A stretch of DNA of 64,000 nucleotides from Acinetobacter sp. ANC 3832 (GTDB lineage: Bacteria > Pseudomonadota > Gammaproteobacteria > Pseudomonadales > Moraxellaceae). Below, one piece after another: positions 8,940 to 20,903 of the stretch. Every line of letters starts with the position of its first letter. Positions within the stretch are counted from its first letter, which is position 1. A program made the position numbers and the translations under genes. The notes below the pieces were generated by a model. The model searched no databases. It saw only the letters and a program-made list of their open reading frames with translations, and was not told where the DNA came from. The DNA lies in the NCBI RefSeq assembly GCF_002135415.1, contig NZ_NEGJ01000006.1:1-64000 (forward strand). Direction: 5' to 3'.

Positions 8940-9695
8940 TTAAGAATGGATAAACATAGAAAATAACTGACTTTTTAAATTAATTCCTAATTTATCAAAT
9001 GCTCGATTACGATAGGTTTTAACCGTCGTTTCTTTTAAGACTAGATCTTGAGCAATTCCAATATAACTCATGCCTTTCAAAATACGAATACACACTTCTA
9101 ATTCCTGATGAGTCAAATCTGACTGTTGTAACAACAGCTGATGCCTAAAATCTTTTTGCTGGAATTTCTCCTTAAGTGCTAGGTGACCTTGTATCATTTT
9201 AGCTAATGCAGGAATCATTTTTTCAAAGCTTTCAATTTCATGCTTAGCATAAAAACCTTGATCTTTATGACGATATAAATTAAATAAGATAGGGTGATTG
9301 TGCTCATCACGACATAGACCGCATAAACGTTGAATTAAACCATTTTTTTCATAAATTTCATTACGATAAGGCTCAAAAATAATATCATCTGCACATACAC
9401 AACCCGTAGCTATTTGATGTTGTTGCATATCTTTATTAAATAACTCTTGATATAAATTATCATAATGATGATAACGTTTTACATAAGATTGCCCACAATT
9501 CCATGGAATAGCATAACTATCATCTTGTGTACCGCACAGTAATAAAGCAGGAGTTTTATCTTTCACTCGAAGTATTGAAAAGTATTTAGATTGAATCCAT
9601 TGATTTAAATATATTAATAATGATGAATCAAAATCTGATCGCCCCATTAAAGCAACTAAATCAACAAAATGAGCAAATTCACTATGCTGTTTCAT
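8940..9695 (-). CDS. LuxR-type transcriptional regulator
   Basis: A 251-residue regulator with a C-terminal LuxR/FixJ helix-turn-helix (LTHQELEVCIRILKGMSYIG through VKTYRNRAFDKLGI, about the last 60 residues). The N-terminal half has no clear receiver or autoinducer motif. The open frame extends up to 9806, but the ATG at 9695 is the better start: the extension is a low-complexity AT-derived string and contains the palindrome at 9726-9741, which should be upstream DNA. It sits in the same orientation just before the VanB-like/VanA-like genes and probably controls them. Confidence 0.75.
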   Translation of the reverse strand: MKQHSEFAHFVDLVALMGRSDFDSSLLIYLNQWIQSKYFSILRVKDKTPALLLCGTQDDSYAIPWNCGQSYVKRYHHYDNLYQELFNKDMQQHQIATGCVCADDIIFEPYRNEIYEKNGLIQRLCGLCRDEHNHPILFNLYRHKDQGFYAKHEIESFEKMIPALAKMIQGHLALKEKFQQKDFRHQLLLQQSDLTHQELEVCIRILKGMSYIGIAQDLVLKETTVKTYRNRAFDKLGINLKSQLFSMFIHS

Positions 9696-9725
9696 CTTGT
9701 TTAGTCCATTTAAGATGATTAGGTT

Positions 9726-9741
9726 AATTAATATATTAATT
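9726..9741. promoter_or_regulatory. Perfect 16-bp palindrome upstream of the LuxR-type gene
   Basis: AATTAATATATTAATT, sharing the TTAATATATTAA core seen before the porin, transporter and hpa operon. It lies 31-46 bp before the chosen start of the LuxR-type gene. Confidence 0.45.
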
Positions 9742-9839
9742 TTAATATTTTTACAAGTTTTACTTAAACTTAGATTTATCTTTGATATCCAACTTCCTTT
9801 AATCATAATAAACTTATTATATTTTCATTATTAAAGGAG

Positions 9840-9871
9840 AAAAGGATTTCACCTGAGTAAAATCCTTTTTC
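9840..9871 (-). terminator. Terminator after the C1 reductase gene
   Basis: AAAAGGATTT and AAATCCTTTTT form a stem around a ~9-base loop with a T tract on the minus strand. It lies 33 bp after the C1 stop and separates the C2-C1 unit from the LuxR-type gene. Confidence 0.65.
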
Positions 9872-9904
9872 AACAAAACACAGCTGAATTATGCAAAATT
9901 TTTC

Positions 9905-12146
<2,242 letters not shown>

Positions 12147-12149
12147 CAT

Positions 12150-12466
12150 TACTCTTCCTTAAATACTTCTGTATTTCCTTCATCAGACATCATGTCTAAA
12201 ATACTGTTCAGATCTTACTTTAAGGTTATTATTCATATTTTATAGGAGATCGTTAATGCACTTTTCTTATTTAAAATGGTACTTTCCATGGTTATTTTAA
12301 ATTTTTATTTAAAGAATTTTTACCTCATGCGCTTTATTTAAAATTATGATAAACAACTAAACTAATTAACCCGAATCGCGGATAAGAAAAACACTTAAAA
12401 AATGACTAAAAATCTTTAGGGAGTTACTACACCACTTATGTCTTCAGTTACCCTGCTCCTTGCGCC
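12150..12466. promoter_or_regulatory. Leader region of the C2-C1 unit with two small palindromes
   Basis: This 317-bp gap must contain the C2 promoter. Two inverted repeats lie close to the gene: AAATAC-ttct-GTATTT at 12161-12176 and AGACAT-c-ATGTCT at 12185-12197. Neither matches the TTAATATATTAA motif. At 12370-12390 ACCCGAATCGCGGATAAG resembles an IS982-type end, so the part beyond it probably belongs to the IS relic. Confidence 0.35.
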
Positions 12467-13250
12467 ATGTATCTCATATATACCTTATGCATCATTGATA
12501 GCTTTTTTCTAAAATTTGAAGCAATCTATTGGGATTTTTTGAAATACAGTAACAAGCGCTTAAAAATATGGCCCTCTCAATTGAAAGTTTTAGAAAACGT
12601 GTTCATTGCCATTGCGTATAAATACTCATACTTCAATAACCTCAAAGTATTTTTCTTTTCATTAAAGCAGAATTACAGTCATCTCTTTAGGTCTTTGCTT
12701 TGTTATCAACGTATCGCTTATCTCATCAATACACATCAATTGGCACTGCATGCTTTATATTTCACCTTGATGGAAAATCATCAAAACTATCACTTATGGA
12801 TTGATTCAATGATGCTACCTGTATGCGAAAATCAGTATATCGGGCGGTATAAATCTATGAAAGTGCTTGCAACGCGTGGTAAAAGTTCAATGGGATAATT
12901 ATTTAGACGTAAGTTGCACTTGATCGCAAATTAGTCAGGATATTTGGTGAGTACGATTTTATCGAATGGATATACAGCAGATATTAAAAGGGTTAAAAGC
13001 AAAACTCTATGCAGATTGTGGATATATTAGTCAAAATTTAAAGCAAATTCTTAAAGATTAAGGGATTGAATTAATTACATATCATCGTAAAAACGTACAA
13101 GCCTTAAACTTATCAAAAGCGAATGAATACCGATTGAGACAGCGTAATAAAATACAAACCTTATTCAGCTTATTGAAAGGGAAGTACCATTTGTTGAGCA
13201 GTAAAGCTCGCAGTATTTTTGGTTATTTAGTAGGGATTTATGCTTCATAA
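12467..13250 (+). pseudogene. Decayed IS982-family transposase
   Basis: The first segment (stop at 12896-12898) contains NYHLWIDSMMLPVCENQYIG and LATRGKSSMG, which are IS982-family landmarks. After the in-frame stop the same protein continues in shifted frames: [69 protein letters not shown], up to TAA at 13248-13250. Several stops and frameshifts make it inactive. A likely left end is near 12370; I could not find a matching right end. It lies between C2 and the MHS transporter without disrupting either. Confidence 0.8.
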
Positions 13251-13276
13251 TGTACTAATCAACTCTGTCACAAGAA

Positions 13277-13312
13277 TAAGCCAACAATTCAAATTAACAA
13301 AATGTTGGCTTA
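13277..13312 (-). terminator. Hairpin after the MHS transporter gene
   Basis: TAAGCCAACA and TGTTGGCTTA form a 10-bp stem with a 16-base loop, 33 bp downstream of the transporter stop. The minus-strand tail TTCTTG is only weakly T-rich, so termination is plausible, not certain. Confidence 0.45.
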
Positions 13313-13344
13313 AGCAGGTTCTTTATTGATAGGAAATGAAATAA

Positions 13345-14715
13345 TTATTTCTTCCAAATAATTGGGGACTTTAATTGTTCTTGCTCATGATCAGGTCCTA
13401 ATGGGATTCCTGTACGGTCACGTAAAGCAAGTGTTGACAACAAAGCAATGGTTGTCATGCTGGCCAAATAAATTGTCACAGACCATGTTGAACCTGTAAC
13501 ACTGACTAACCAAGTACCAATCATTGGTGCAAATGCTCCACCCAAAATTGCACCGAGAGCATAGGAAATTGAAATCCCTGAAAAACGAACAGATGCTGGA
13601 AATAACTCTGAATAAAATGCAGATTGAACACCATAGGTTAAACCAATCCCACTCGCAAGAAAGCATAAACCAGCAGCAAGCAATGGAACTGACCCTGTAT
13701 TAACTAATGGAAATAAAGCAAATACACCACAGAGCTGGATGATCCAGCCAATAATATATGTTTTTTTACGTCCAATTTGATCAGAAACACAACCTGAAAT
13801 GTAAGTTGTAATCAACCAACAAAATGAAGCGAGTGTTACACAAATCAGAACAGGTGTTCGCGGAATATTTAATGGACCATTTGGGTTGGTTGCATAGTTT
13901 TGAATAAACCCTCCAGTAGTCATATAGCCACAGGCACTATTACCTGCAAAAACTAATGCAGCAAGTAAAACAAGTAGAGTATGGTTTTTAAAAAGATCAC
14001 GTATTGGTGTCTGTGATGCACTTTTACGCTCTTTAATCTCTTCAAATACTGGGCTTTCTTCTACTGTACGGCGAATCCAATGACCTACAAAGAGTAAAAC
14101 AATACTGAATAAGAATGGAATACGCCACCCCCATTCAATAAAAGCATCGCCTGGTGCAATAACACCTGTCATAAGAGCAAACATAGCTGAAGCTAAAATC
14201 AAACCTAATGGTACACCCATTTGTGGAAATGAGCCAAAACGGCCTCGCTTATGTATAGGTGCATGTTCAACTGCCATGAGTACAGCACCACCCCATTCAC
14301 CACCTGCAGCCAAACCTTGAAAAATACGTAAAACCAATAATAGCATTGGGGCAGCAACACCAATACTTGCATAAGTTGGTAATAAACCAATACAAGTAGT
14401 TGCAATACCCATAAGTACAAGAGTCGTCACTAAAACTATTCGACGACCATATCTATCGCCTAAATATCCAGCAAGAAATGCACCAAGTGGACGAAATAAA
14501 AAGCTGATACCAACTGTAGCAAACGCTAAAATTGTACCTAAAGTATTCCCAGCAGGTGCAAAGAATAAGTCTTTGAAAATTAATCCTGCTGCGGCTGCAT
14601 AAATAAAAAAATCATACCACTCAACAGTTGTACCAACGATGGTTGCATAAGCAACTTTTTTTTCATCTTTGGTCATTTTATCTGATGAGGACATATATGC
14701 TGAACTTATTGCCAT
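13345..14715 (-). CDS. MFS transporter, metabolite:H+ symporter (MHS) family
   Basis: A 456-residue inner-membrane permease with 12 predicted helices. The opening TIVGTTVEWYDFFIYAAAA and the loop YLGDRYGRRIVL are hallmarks of the MHS group (ProP, ShiA, KgtP relatives). It takes the place that HpaX, of a different MFS family, has in the enterobacterial hpa cluster, so it probably imports HPA or a related phenylacetate. It is monocistronic, and its upstream region has a perfect 36-bp palindrome and a second weaker site, so tight control with the hpa genes is likely. The substrate is inferred only from context. Confidence 0.85.
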   Translation of the reverse strand: MAISSAYMSSSDKMTKDEKKVAYATIVGTTVEWYDFFIYAAAAGLIFKDLFFAPAGNTLGTILAFATVGISFLFRPLGAFLAGYLGDRYGRRIVLVTTLVLMGIATTCIGLLPTYASIGVAAPMLLLVLRIFQGLAAGGEWGGAVLMAVEHAPIHKRGRFGSFPQMGVPLGLILASAMFALMTGVIAPGDAFIEWGWRIPFLFSIVLLFVGHWIRRTVEESPVFEEIKERKSASQTPIRDLFKNHTLLVLLAALVFAGNSACGYMTTGGFIQNYATNPNGPLNIPRTPVLICVTLASFCWLITTYISGCVSDQIGRKKTYIIGWIIQLCGVFALFPLVNTGSVPLLAAGLCFLASGIGLTYGVQSAFYSELFPASVRFSGISISYALGAILGGAFAPMIGTWLVSVTGSTWSVTIYLASMTTIALLSTLALRDRTGIPLGPDHEQEQLKSPIIWKK

Positions 14716-14770
14716 TTCTATCTCCTTATAGAGGACAAATTTCGTGATAATTCATGTCATTTTTAATTGC

Positions 14771-14806
14771 ACAATCATATAGTTAATATATTAACTATAT
14801 GATTGT
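14771..14806. promoter_or_regulatory. Perfect 36-bp palindrome in the transporter promoter
   Basis: The left half ACAATCATATAGTTAATA is the exact reverse complement of the right half, with no spacer. The centre is the TTAATATATTAA core shared with other promoters of the island. It lies 56-91 bp before the transporter ATG. Best explained as a dimer-binding operator, with HpaR as the candidate. Confidence 0.6.
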
Positions 14807-14864
14807 TTTTAAAATCCATCTCTTAATTAAACTTAATTTTTAAGGCTACCAAAACAAAATATAT

Positions 14865-14877
14865 TTAACATATTAAC
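14865..14877. promoter_or_regulatory. Second, weaker operator-like site in the transporter promoter
   Basis: TTAACATATTAAC, one substitution from TTAATATATTAAC, about 77 bp centre-to-centre from the 36-bp palindrome. Paired sites would allow looping. Confidence 0.35.
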
Positions 14878-14925
14878 TAATAACATAAAAAATTAAATAT
14901 TCAAACTACTATTTAATTTTTTAAA

Positions 14926-16374
14926 TTAAATCCCCATGCACATATATTTTAGCTCCTGATAGTCTTCGATTCCATATTTAGAACCTTCACGACCACAACC
15001 TGATTCCTTAATACCACCAAAAGGTGCTATTTCAGTTGAAATGATACCTTCATTAATCCCGACCATTCCATATTCTAGCGCTTCACCCACCCTCCAGGCA
15101 CGGCTCAGACTTTCTGTATAAATATAGGACGCCAAACCAAATTCGGTATCATTGGCCATATAAATTGCTTCTGCTTCAGTCGAAAACTTAAAGACAGGTG
15201 CCAATGGACCAAATGTTTCATCTTTTGCAACCATCATTTCAGCAGTCACATCAGCTAAAATGGTTGGTTCAAAGAACGTATGGCCTAAGGCATGGCGATG
15301 TCCGCCAAAAACGATTCTTGCGCCTTTTGCCGTTGCATCATCAATATGTTCCTGAATTTTATCAATGGCTTTTTCATTGATCAAAGGCCCTTGTTCAGCA
15401 CCCTGTTCAAATGCATCTGCAACTTTCAGTTTTGATACAGCAGCAGTCAGTTTTTCAATAAACGCATCATAAACTTTGTCCTGTACCAATATACGATTGG
15501 TACATACACAAGTCTGACCACTATTGCGAAATTTGGAAACCAATGCGCCTTCAACAGCATGGTCTAGATCCGCATCATCAAAAACAATAAACGGTGCATT
15601 TCCGCCCAGTTCCATACTGACTTTTTTCATGGTGGTTGAGCATTGCTGCATCAATAACTTACCCACCTGAGTAGAGCCTGTAAATGAAACTTTACGTACC
15701 GTAGGGTGTGAGGTCAGTACTGCACCAATTTCACGTGCACTCCCTGTAACGACATTCACAACGCCTTTTGGAATGCCTGCTTGTTCTGCCAATGCAACCA
15801 AAGCCAAAGCAGAAAGCGGTGTTTCAGATGCAGGTTTGATAATCACCGTACAACCTGCGGCCAGTGCAGGCCCGACTTTACGGGTAATCATCGCATTGGG
15901 GAAGTTCCACGGCGTAATAGCCGCAACAACACCCACAGGCTGACGAATCACCACCAAACGACGGCCTTGTTTGTCATGGGGAATTACATCACCATACGTT
16001 CGTTTTGCTTCTTCGGCAAACCATTCGATAAAACTTGCACCGTACAGAATTTCACCACGACTTTCAGTCATCGGTTTACCCTGTTCTGTGCTTAAAATTG
16101 TTGCCAAATCTTCCTGATTTTCAACAATTAGCGCATACCATTTTTTCAGTAAGATGGAGCGTTCTTTTGCTGTGGTCAATTTCCAGCTTTCAAGTGCTGT
16201 TTCAGCGGCTTCAACGGCTTGTACCACCTGCTGCTCACTCACTGACGGTACTTGTGCAATTACATCTCCAGTGGCTGGATTTGTGACTGCAAAACTTTTA
16301 TCCTGATCAGCATTCACCCACTGACCATCAATATAAACCTGTTGCTTAAATAAAGTAGAATTTTGAAGTTGCAT
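14926..16374 (-). CDS. gabD: Succinate-semialdehyde dehydrogenase (NADP+-type)
   Basis: Oxidises succinic semialdehyde, the aldehyde released by HpaI, to succinate. The 482 residues equal E. coli GabD in length. Visible are Asn157 in PWNFPN, the general base Glu255 in MELGG, and the nucleophile Cys289 in NSGQTCVCTN; the second Cys at 291 is the redox-switch position of GabD-type enzymes. It is the last gene of the hpaG1-gabD operon, 12 bp after hpaI. Its place here, rather than beside gabT, points to aromatic catabolism as its role. Confidence 0.93.
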   Translation of the reverse strand: MQLQNSTLFKQQVYIDGQWVNADQDKSFAVTNPATGDVIAQVPSVSEQQVVQAVEAAETALESWKLTTAKERSILLKKWYALIVENQEDLATILSTEQGKPMTESRGEILYGASFIEWFAEEAKRTYGDVIPHDKQGRRLVVIRQPVGVVAAITPWNFPNAMITRKVGPALAAGCTVIIKPASETPLSALALVALAEQAGIPKGVVNVVTGSAREIGAVLTSHPTVRKVSFTGSTQVGKLLMQQCSTTMKKVSMELGGNAPFIVFDDADLDHAVEGALVSKFRNSGQTCVCTNRILVQDKVYDAFIEKLTAAVSKLKVADAFEQGAEQGPLINEKAIDKIQEHIDDATAKGARIVFGGHRHALGHTFFEPTILADVTAEMMVAKDETFGPLAPVFKFSTEAEAIYMANDTEFGLASYIYTESLSRAWRVGEALEYGMVGINEGIISTEIAPFGGIKESGCGREGSKYGIEDYQELKYMCMGI

Positions 16375-16386
16375 CTGTCGTATTCC

Positions 16387-17187
16387 TTAATAGACGCTTG
16401 GGCCTTGTTGAACTTTTCCTTCAACTGCTTTGAATTTACCCAACAGCTGTTTCATTGATTTCATCAATAAACTGGTATCGACACCAACTGCCACAAACTC
16501 TGTTCCTAATTGCAGATAGCTGTGTGCCAGTTTTTCATCGGCAGATAAAATACCTGCGGCTTTTCCTGCCTGACGAATTTTTGCAATACTCTCTACAATA
16601 ACTTTTTGTACATCTGCATGACCAGGATTTCCACGATAGCCTAATGCTGCCGATAAATCTGCGGGCCCAATAAAGACGCCATCAATTCCATCAACGGCCA
16701 GAATTGCATCAATATTATCTAGACCTTTTTTGGATTCTATCTGGACAATGACACAAATTTCCTCATCCGCAGTCTGCAAGTAATCTGAAATGTTATTCCA
16801 GCGTGAAGCCCTTGCCAATGCTGCACCGACACCTCGTATTCCTTCGGGTGGATAACGGGTGGCTTTGACCATCAGTTCAGCCTGTTCAGCGGTTTCTATC
16901 ATTGGAATCAATAAAGTTTGTGCGCCAATATCCAGTAATTGTTTAATCAGATGTACATCACCTGTTACAGGACGTACAACCGCCTGACTTGGATAGGCAG
17001 CAACAGCTTGAAGTTGCTCTAAAATACTTCTAATATCATTCGGTGCATGCTCACCATCAATAAGCAACCAGTCGTAGCCTGCATTGGCTGCAATTTCTGC
17101 GCAATAACCGTTTGCCAAACCAATCCACATACCAATTTGCTGTTCAGTCTTCAGTTTTTTCTTAAAATAATTCGTGGTATCTAACAT
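16387..17187 (-). CDS. hpaI: 4-Hydroxy-2-oxoheptane-1,7-dioate aldolase
   Basis: Metal-dependent class II pyruvate aldolase that cleaves 4-hydroxy-2-oxoheptanedioate to pyruvate and succinic semialdehyde. The 266 residues carry the expected active-site residues, each shifted by +2 from E. coli HpaI: His47, Arg72, Asp86, Glu151 and Asp177. [10 protein letters not shown] (174-183) is the family loop. It lies 15 bp after hpaH and 12 bp before gabD. Confidence 0.95.
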   Translation of the reverse strand: MLDTTNYFKKKLKTEQQIGMWIGLANGYCAEIAANAGYDWLLIDGEHAPNDIRSILEQLQAVAAYPSQAVVRPVTGDVHLIKQLLDIGAQTLLIPMIETAEQAELMVKATRYPPEGIRGVGAALARASRWNNISDYLQTADEEICVIVQIESKKGLDNIDAILAVDGIDGVFIGPADLSAALGYRGNPGHADVQKVIVESIAKIRQAGKAAGILSADEKLAHSYLQLGTEFVAVGVDTSLLMKSMKQLLGKFKAVEGKVQQGPSVY

Positions 17188-17202
17188 AACGATTACTCCT
17201 GA

Positions 17203-18006
17203 TTAAACAAAGCGGAATGAAATTGAACCGAGTTGATCGTAATCAATATGGAAGGTATCCCCTGCCTGAGCTGCAACAGGACGTGTAAATGAGCCGCCTA
17301 AAATAATCTGTCCAGGCTGTAAAGTTACCCCATAAGGGTACAATTTATTCGCTAGCCAAGCCACACCTTTTGCAGGATGATTCAGCACCGCAGCAGATAC
17401 ACCTGATTCTTCGATCACACCATTGCGATATAAAATTGCAGGAATACGGCGTAAATCAAGTTCATTAGGTTTCACTGGACGGCCACCCAATACAATACCC
17501 GCATTGGCAGCATTATCTGAAATGGTGTCAAAAACTTTACGGGTAATTTTAGTTTCAGGGTCTACATTGTGTAAACGGGCATCAATAATTTCAACGGCTG
17601 GAATGACATAATCTGTCGCATCAAGCACATCAAAAATGGTACAGTTCGGGCCAGATAATGGCTTCGCCAATATAAAAGCCAGCTCCACTTCCACACGTGG
17701 CACAATAAAATGTGACATTGGAATATCACTGCCTTCCTGGAAGACCATGTCATCCAACAGCGCACCATAATCTGGTTCTGTAATATTGGATGAAACCTGC
17801 ATCGCCCTTGAAGTCAGCCCAATTTTATGTCCAACCAGTTTACGGCCTTCTGAAATTTTATGAGCGACCCATGCTTTTTGAATTTCGTATGCATCTTCAA
17901 TGGTGATTTCAGGATACTGCAAAGAAAACTGGCGAATCTGTTGCCCTGATTTTTCTGCCTGATCCAGCTCTAATGCGAGTGCCTGAATTTTTGCTTTTTC
18001 TAACAT
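17203..18006 (-). CDS. hpaH: 2-Oxo-hept-3-ene-1,7-dioate hydratase
   Basis: Adds water to the 2-oxo-heptenedioate intermediate to make the HpaI substrate. The 267 residues belong to the MhpD/HpaH hydratase family (FAH-like fold), with [12 protein letters not shown] near residue 60, the metal-region [11 protein letters not shown] and a closing [16 protein letters not shown]. The length is that of E. coli HpaH. It sits between hpaF and hpaI with short gaps. Confidence 0.94.
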   Translation of the reverse strand: MLEKAKIQALALELDQAEKSGQQIRQFSLQYPEITIEDAYEIQKAWVAHKISEGRKLVGHKIGLTSRAMQVSSNITEPDYGALLDDMVFQEGSDIPMSHFIVPRVEVELAFILAKPLSGPNCTIFDVLDATDYVIPAVEIIDARLHNVDPETKITRKVFDTISDNAANAGIVLGGRPVKPNELDLRRIPAILYRNGVIEESGVSAAVLNHPAKGVAWLANKLYPYGVTLQPGQIILGGSFTRPVAAQAGDTFHIDYDQLGSISFRFV

Positions 18007-18032
18007 TTTAAAGAGTCCTTCCTCAAACGCAT

Positions 18033-18422
18033 TCAGCCTTGCCCTTGTAAAAACTGGTGAATGTTATTGGATTTAAAATTAAGTACAGGATCAAGTTCTG
18101 TCATTTCAAAGGAGATTGCCAATAAGCGCTGGTCTTTTAATGGCTGAAAGAACTTTTCAATGATGCTGAACAATTCTGTTGCAACTCGCTGTCGTGTTTC
18201 CAGATCCCGCCCGGAGCCTACCTTCAGTGTCATATGTACAAATGCATAATCATGCTTTGCATCTGCCACTCGATATTGATCCAGTCGAATGGCACGACTG
18301 CGAATACCACCTAAAGGAAAGATTCCTGTGCCACCTAAAAATGTATTTACCTGTTCGAATAAACCCTGAAAATCGATGCAATCTTCCAGATTTGCACTGT
18401 ATTCAGCTATAAAATGTGGCAT
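18033..18422 (-). CDS. hpaF: 5-Carboxymethyl-2-hydroxymuconate delta-isomerase
   Basis: Small tautomerase-like isomerase (129 residues) acting on carboxymethyl-hydroxymuconate after the HpaE step. Met is followed by Pro2, which becomes the N-terminal catalytic proline after Met removal, and the start [13 protein letters not shown] is typical of [23 protein letters not shown] is the second family landmark. It is the fifth gene in the operon, between hpaD and hpaH. Confidence 0.92.
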   Translation of the reverse strand: MPHFIAEYSANLEDCIDFQGLFEQVNTFLGGTGIFPLGGIRSRAIRLDQYRVADAKHDYAFVHMTLKVGSGRDLETRQRVATELFSIIEKFFQPLKDQRLLAISFEMTELDPVLNFKSNNIHQFLQGQG

Positions 18423-18460
18423 AAGAACGCTCCTTATCTCTTAATAGGGTCTTAATTTAC

Positions 18461-19321
18461 TTATTTAAGATGATCTGGCAGTGGGAAAATTGCATTGATT
18501 TGTCCTGTACCTGAACTTGGGAATGCTGGTGTAATAATTTCAACCGCTTTGTCATATTTATCCCAACCCAAAGCACCCAACAACATCGCGGTGTCATGCA
18601 TCCCACCTTCGCCATAACAATATTCAGCATATTCAGGCAACATGGCAACAAATTCAGGCCATTCCGCACGTTCCCACATACCAACAACATGCTTGTCTAC
18701 CTGATGATCCCACTCACGGGTATATTCATCCATACCACGTTGATATTCACGATCCCAGATAAAACGATGTGACAATGATCCACTGGCAAAAATAGCAACA
18801 TTGCCGTCATAACGCTCAATCGCTTTGACCAGACCTTCACCAAATTTACGGCTATCCTGTAAATCATGCGAGGTTAAAAAAGCGGAAACCGAAATCACTT
18901 TAAATTTTTTGTCTTCATTCATATAACGCATTGGAACCAATGTGCCATATTCAAGTTCTAAACTTTTAATATTATGTGCTTGAGCACGAATACCAGTTTT
19001 AGAAATTTCTTCCTGCATAATCTGACCCAGCTCAGGATTACCCTCATAGCTGAATTCCATATTCTGAATAAAGTGTGGCAACTCATTACTGGTATAAACA
19101 CCTTCGAAATGTGCACCACTATTAATATGAAATGCACTATTGACCAGCCAGTGACTGTCAAACACAACAATGGTATCGACATTCAACTCACGGCAACGGC
19201 GACCAATTTCATGATGTCCATCTATCGCAGCCTGACGGCAACCATTCTGAGGCCCTGGAAGTTCCGACAAATACATAGAAGGCACATGTGTAATTTTTGC
19301 AGCGAGTACTAATTTTCCCAT
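18461..19321 (-). CDS. hpaD: 3,4-Dihydroxyphenylacetate 2,3-dioxygenase
   Basis: Extradiol ring-cleavage enzyme of the LigB/class III superfamily that opens homoprotocatechuate. The 286 residues keep the iron ligands His12 (AKITHVPSM) and His57 (FDSHW); the acidic ligand is in the C-terminal half (YCYGEGGMHDTAML region). ASGSLSHRF near residue 175 is also conserved. It is the central step of the pathway, fed by C1/C2 and possibly by the Rieske pair. It follows hpaE by 49 bp. Confidence 0.95.
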   Translation of the reverse strand: MGKLVLAAKITHVPSMYLSELPGPQNGCRQAAIDGHHEIGRRCRELNVDTIVVFDSHWLVNSAFHINSGAHFEGVYTSNELPHFIQNMEFSYEGNPELGQIMQEEISKTGIRAQAHNIKSLELEYGTLVPMRYMNEDKKFKVISVSAFLTSHDLQDSRKFGEGLVKAIERYDGNVAIFASGSLSHRFIWDREYQRGMDEYTREWDHQVDKHVVGMWERAEWPEFVAMLPEYAEYCYGEGGMHDTAMLLGALGWDKYDKAVEIITPAFPSSGTGQINAIFPLPDHLK

Positions 19322-19370
19322 TTTACGTCATCCTGATATTTATGATTTTTCCCTATTGAACGAAAATTAA

Positions 19371-20831
19371 TTAAGCACCCCATTTTGGAATATGATGTGA
19401 GCCCATTGAAATACAGACATTTTTCAACTCTGTAAAGACTTCAAGGCTATATTCACCACCTTCACGACCTGTACCTGATGCTTTCACGCCACCAAATGGC
19501 TGACGTAAATCCCGAACATTCTGACTATTAATAAATACCATCCCTGCTTCAATCCCTGCAGCTAAACGATGTGCTTTACCAATATCCTGTGTCCAGATAT
19601 AAGAAGCCAGACCATATTCAACATCATTCGCCAGACGTAATGCATCGGCTTCATCTTTAAACTTGATTAAACAGACCACAGGGCCAAAAATTTCTTCCTG
19701 AGCAATACGCATGTTGTTATCAACATTTGCAAATACTGTAGGCTGAACAAAGTGACCATTTTTTAAGTGATCTGGCAAATGCAATGGACGCTCCAAGCCA
19801 CCCGCCACAAGATTTGCACCTTCTTCCATGCCAATTTTGATGTAACCAGTCACTTTGTCATAGTGTGCTTTGGTGATCATTGAACCGACTTGGGTTTTCG
19901 GGTCCTGAGGATCACCCACAATAATATTTTTAGCACGACGCGCAAATTCTTTTACAAACTCATCATAAACAGTTTCCTGAATAAAAATACGGCTACCCGC
20001 AGTACAACGCTCGCCATTTAATGAGAAAATAGTGAAGAGTGCTGCATCCAATGCACGTTCCAAATCTGCATCTTCAAAAATAAGAACAGGCGATTTCCCA
20101 CCCAATTCCATTGAATATTTTTTCAGACCCGCACTTGCCATGATCTTACGACCCGTCATGGTGCCGCCAGTAAATGAAATTGCACGGACATCATTGTGTC
20201 TAATCAGTGCATCACCTGCTGTAGCGCCATAACCTTGTACGACGTTAAATACGCCTTCAGGAATGCCCGCTTCCATTGCCAGACGCCCTAACTCATTCGC
20301 TGTTAATGGCGAAAGTTCTGACATTTTCAATACCGCAGTATTTCCCAAAGCTAAACATGGTGCAGTTTTCCATGTTGCTGTCATGAATGGTACATTCCAC
20401 GGAGAAACCAAACCACAAACACCCACAGGCTGATGCAGCGTATAGTTCAGCATCTGATCATCTACAGGATAGGTATGACCATTCAGACGGGTACAAACTT
20501 CAGCAAAAAAGTTGAAGTTATGTGATGCACGTGGAATCAGCACATTTTTAGTCTGATGAATTGGTAAACCCGTATCCAGTGTTTCAAGTTCAGCAATTTT
20601 ATCGACATTCTGATCAATCAAATCACCTAAACGGCGCATTAAACGTGCACGTTCTTTGGCAGGTGTTTTGGCCCATAATGGCGCTGCTTTTTTCGCTGCT
20701 GCAACGGCTAAATTAATTTCTTCCTGCCCACCACTTACAACTTCACCAATCACTTCATTTGTTGCAGGGTTATAGTTGGTAAATGTTTCTTTACTTTCAA
20801 CTTCCCGACCGTTAATCCAATGCTTAATCAT
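19371..20831 (-). CDS. hpaE: 5-Carboxymethyl-2-hydroxymuconate semialdehyde dehydrogenase
   Basis: NAD-dependent aldehyde dehydrogenase that oxidises the ring-cleavage product of HpaD. The 486 residues show Asn146 (PWNVPF), Glu242 (MELGGKSP) and the nucleophile Cys276 (NGERCTAGSR), with the RERxCTAGSR-like context of HpaE rather than of GabD. It is third in the operon, 72 bp after hpaG2 and 49 bp before hpaD, the same order as in enterobacteria. Confidence 0.95.
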   Translation of the reverse strand: MIKHWINGREVESKETFTNYNPATNEVIGEVVSGGQEEINLAVAAAKKAAPLWAKTPAKERARLMRRLGDLIDQNVDKIAELETLDTGLPIHQTKNVLIPRASHNFNFFAEVCTRLNGHTYPVDDQMLNYTLHQPVGVCGLVSPWNVPFMTATWKTAPCLALGNTAVLKMSELSPLTANELGRLAMEAGIPEGVFNVVQGYGATAGDALIRHNDVRAISFTGGTMTGRKIMASAGLKKYSMELGGKSPVLIFEDADLERALDAALFTIFSLNGERCTAGSRIFIQETVYDEFVKEFARRAKNIIVGDPQDPKTQVGSMITKAHYDKVTGYIKIGMEEGANLVAGGLERPLHLPDHLKNGHFVQPTVFANVDNNMRIAQEEIFGPVVCLIKFKDEADALRLANDVEYGLASYIWTQDIGKAHRLAAGIEAGMVFINSQNVRDLRQPFGGVKASGTGREGGEYSLEVFTELKNVCISMGSHHIPKWGA

Positions 20832-20903
20832 GGCTAAATTCCTTTTGATTCATTTATTTAAAATCAATATTTTTAAATTCAATATCTGCGCTTATTCAGT
20901 TAA

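Noticed and set aside
9696..9806. N-terminal extension of the LuxR-type regulator
   Set aside because: The extra 37 residues are AT-derived low complexity and cover the operator-like palindrome; the ATG at 9695 is a better start.
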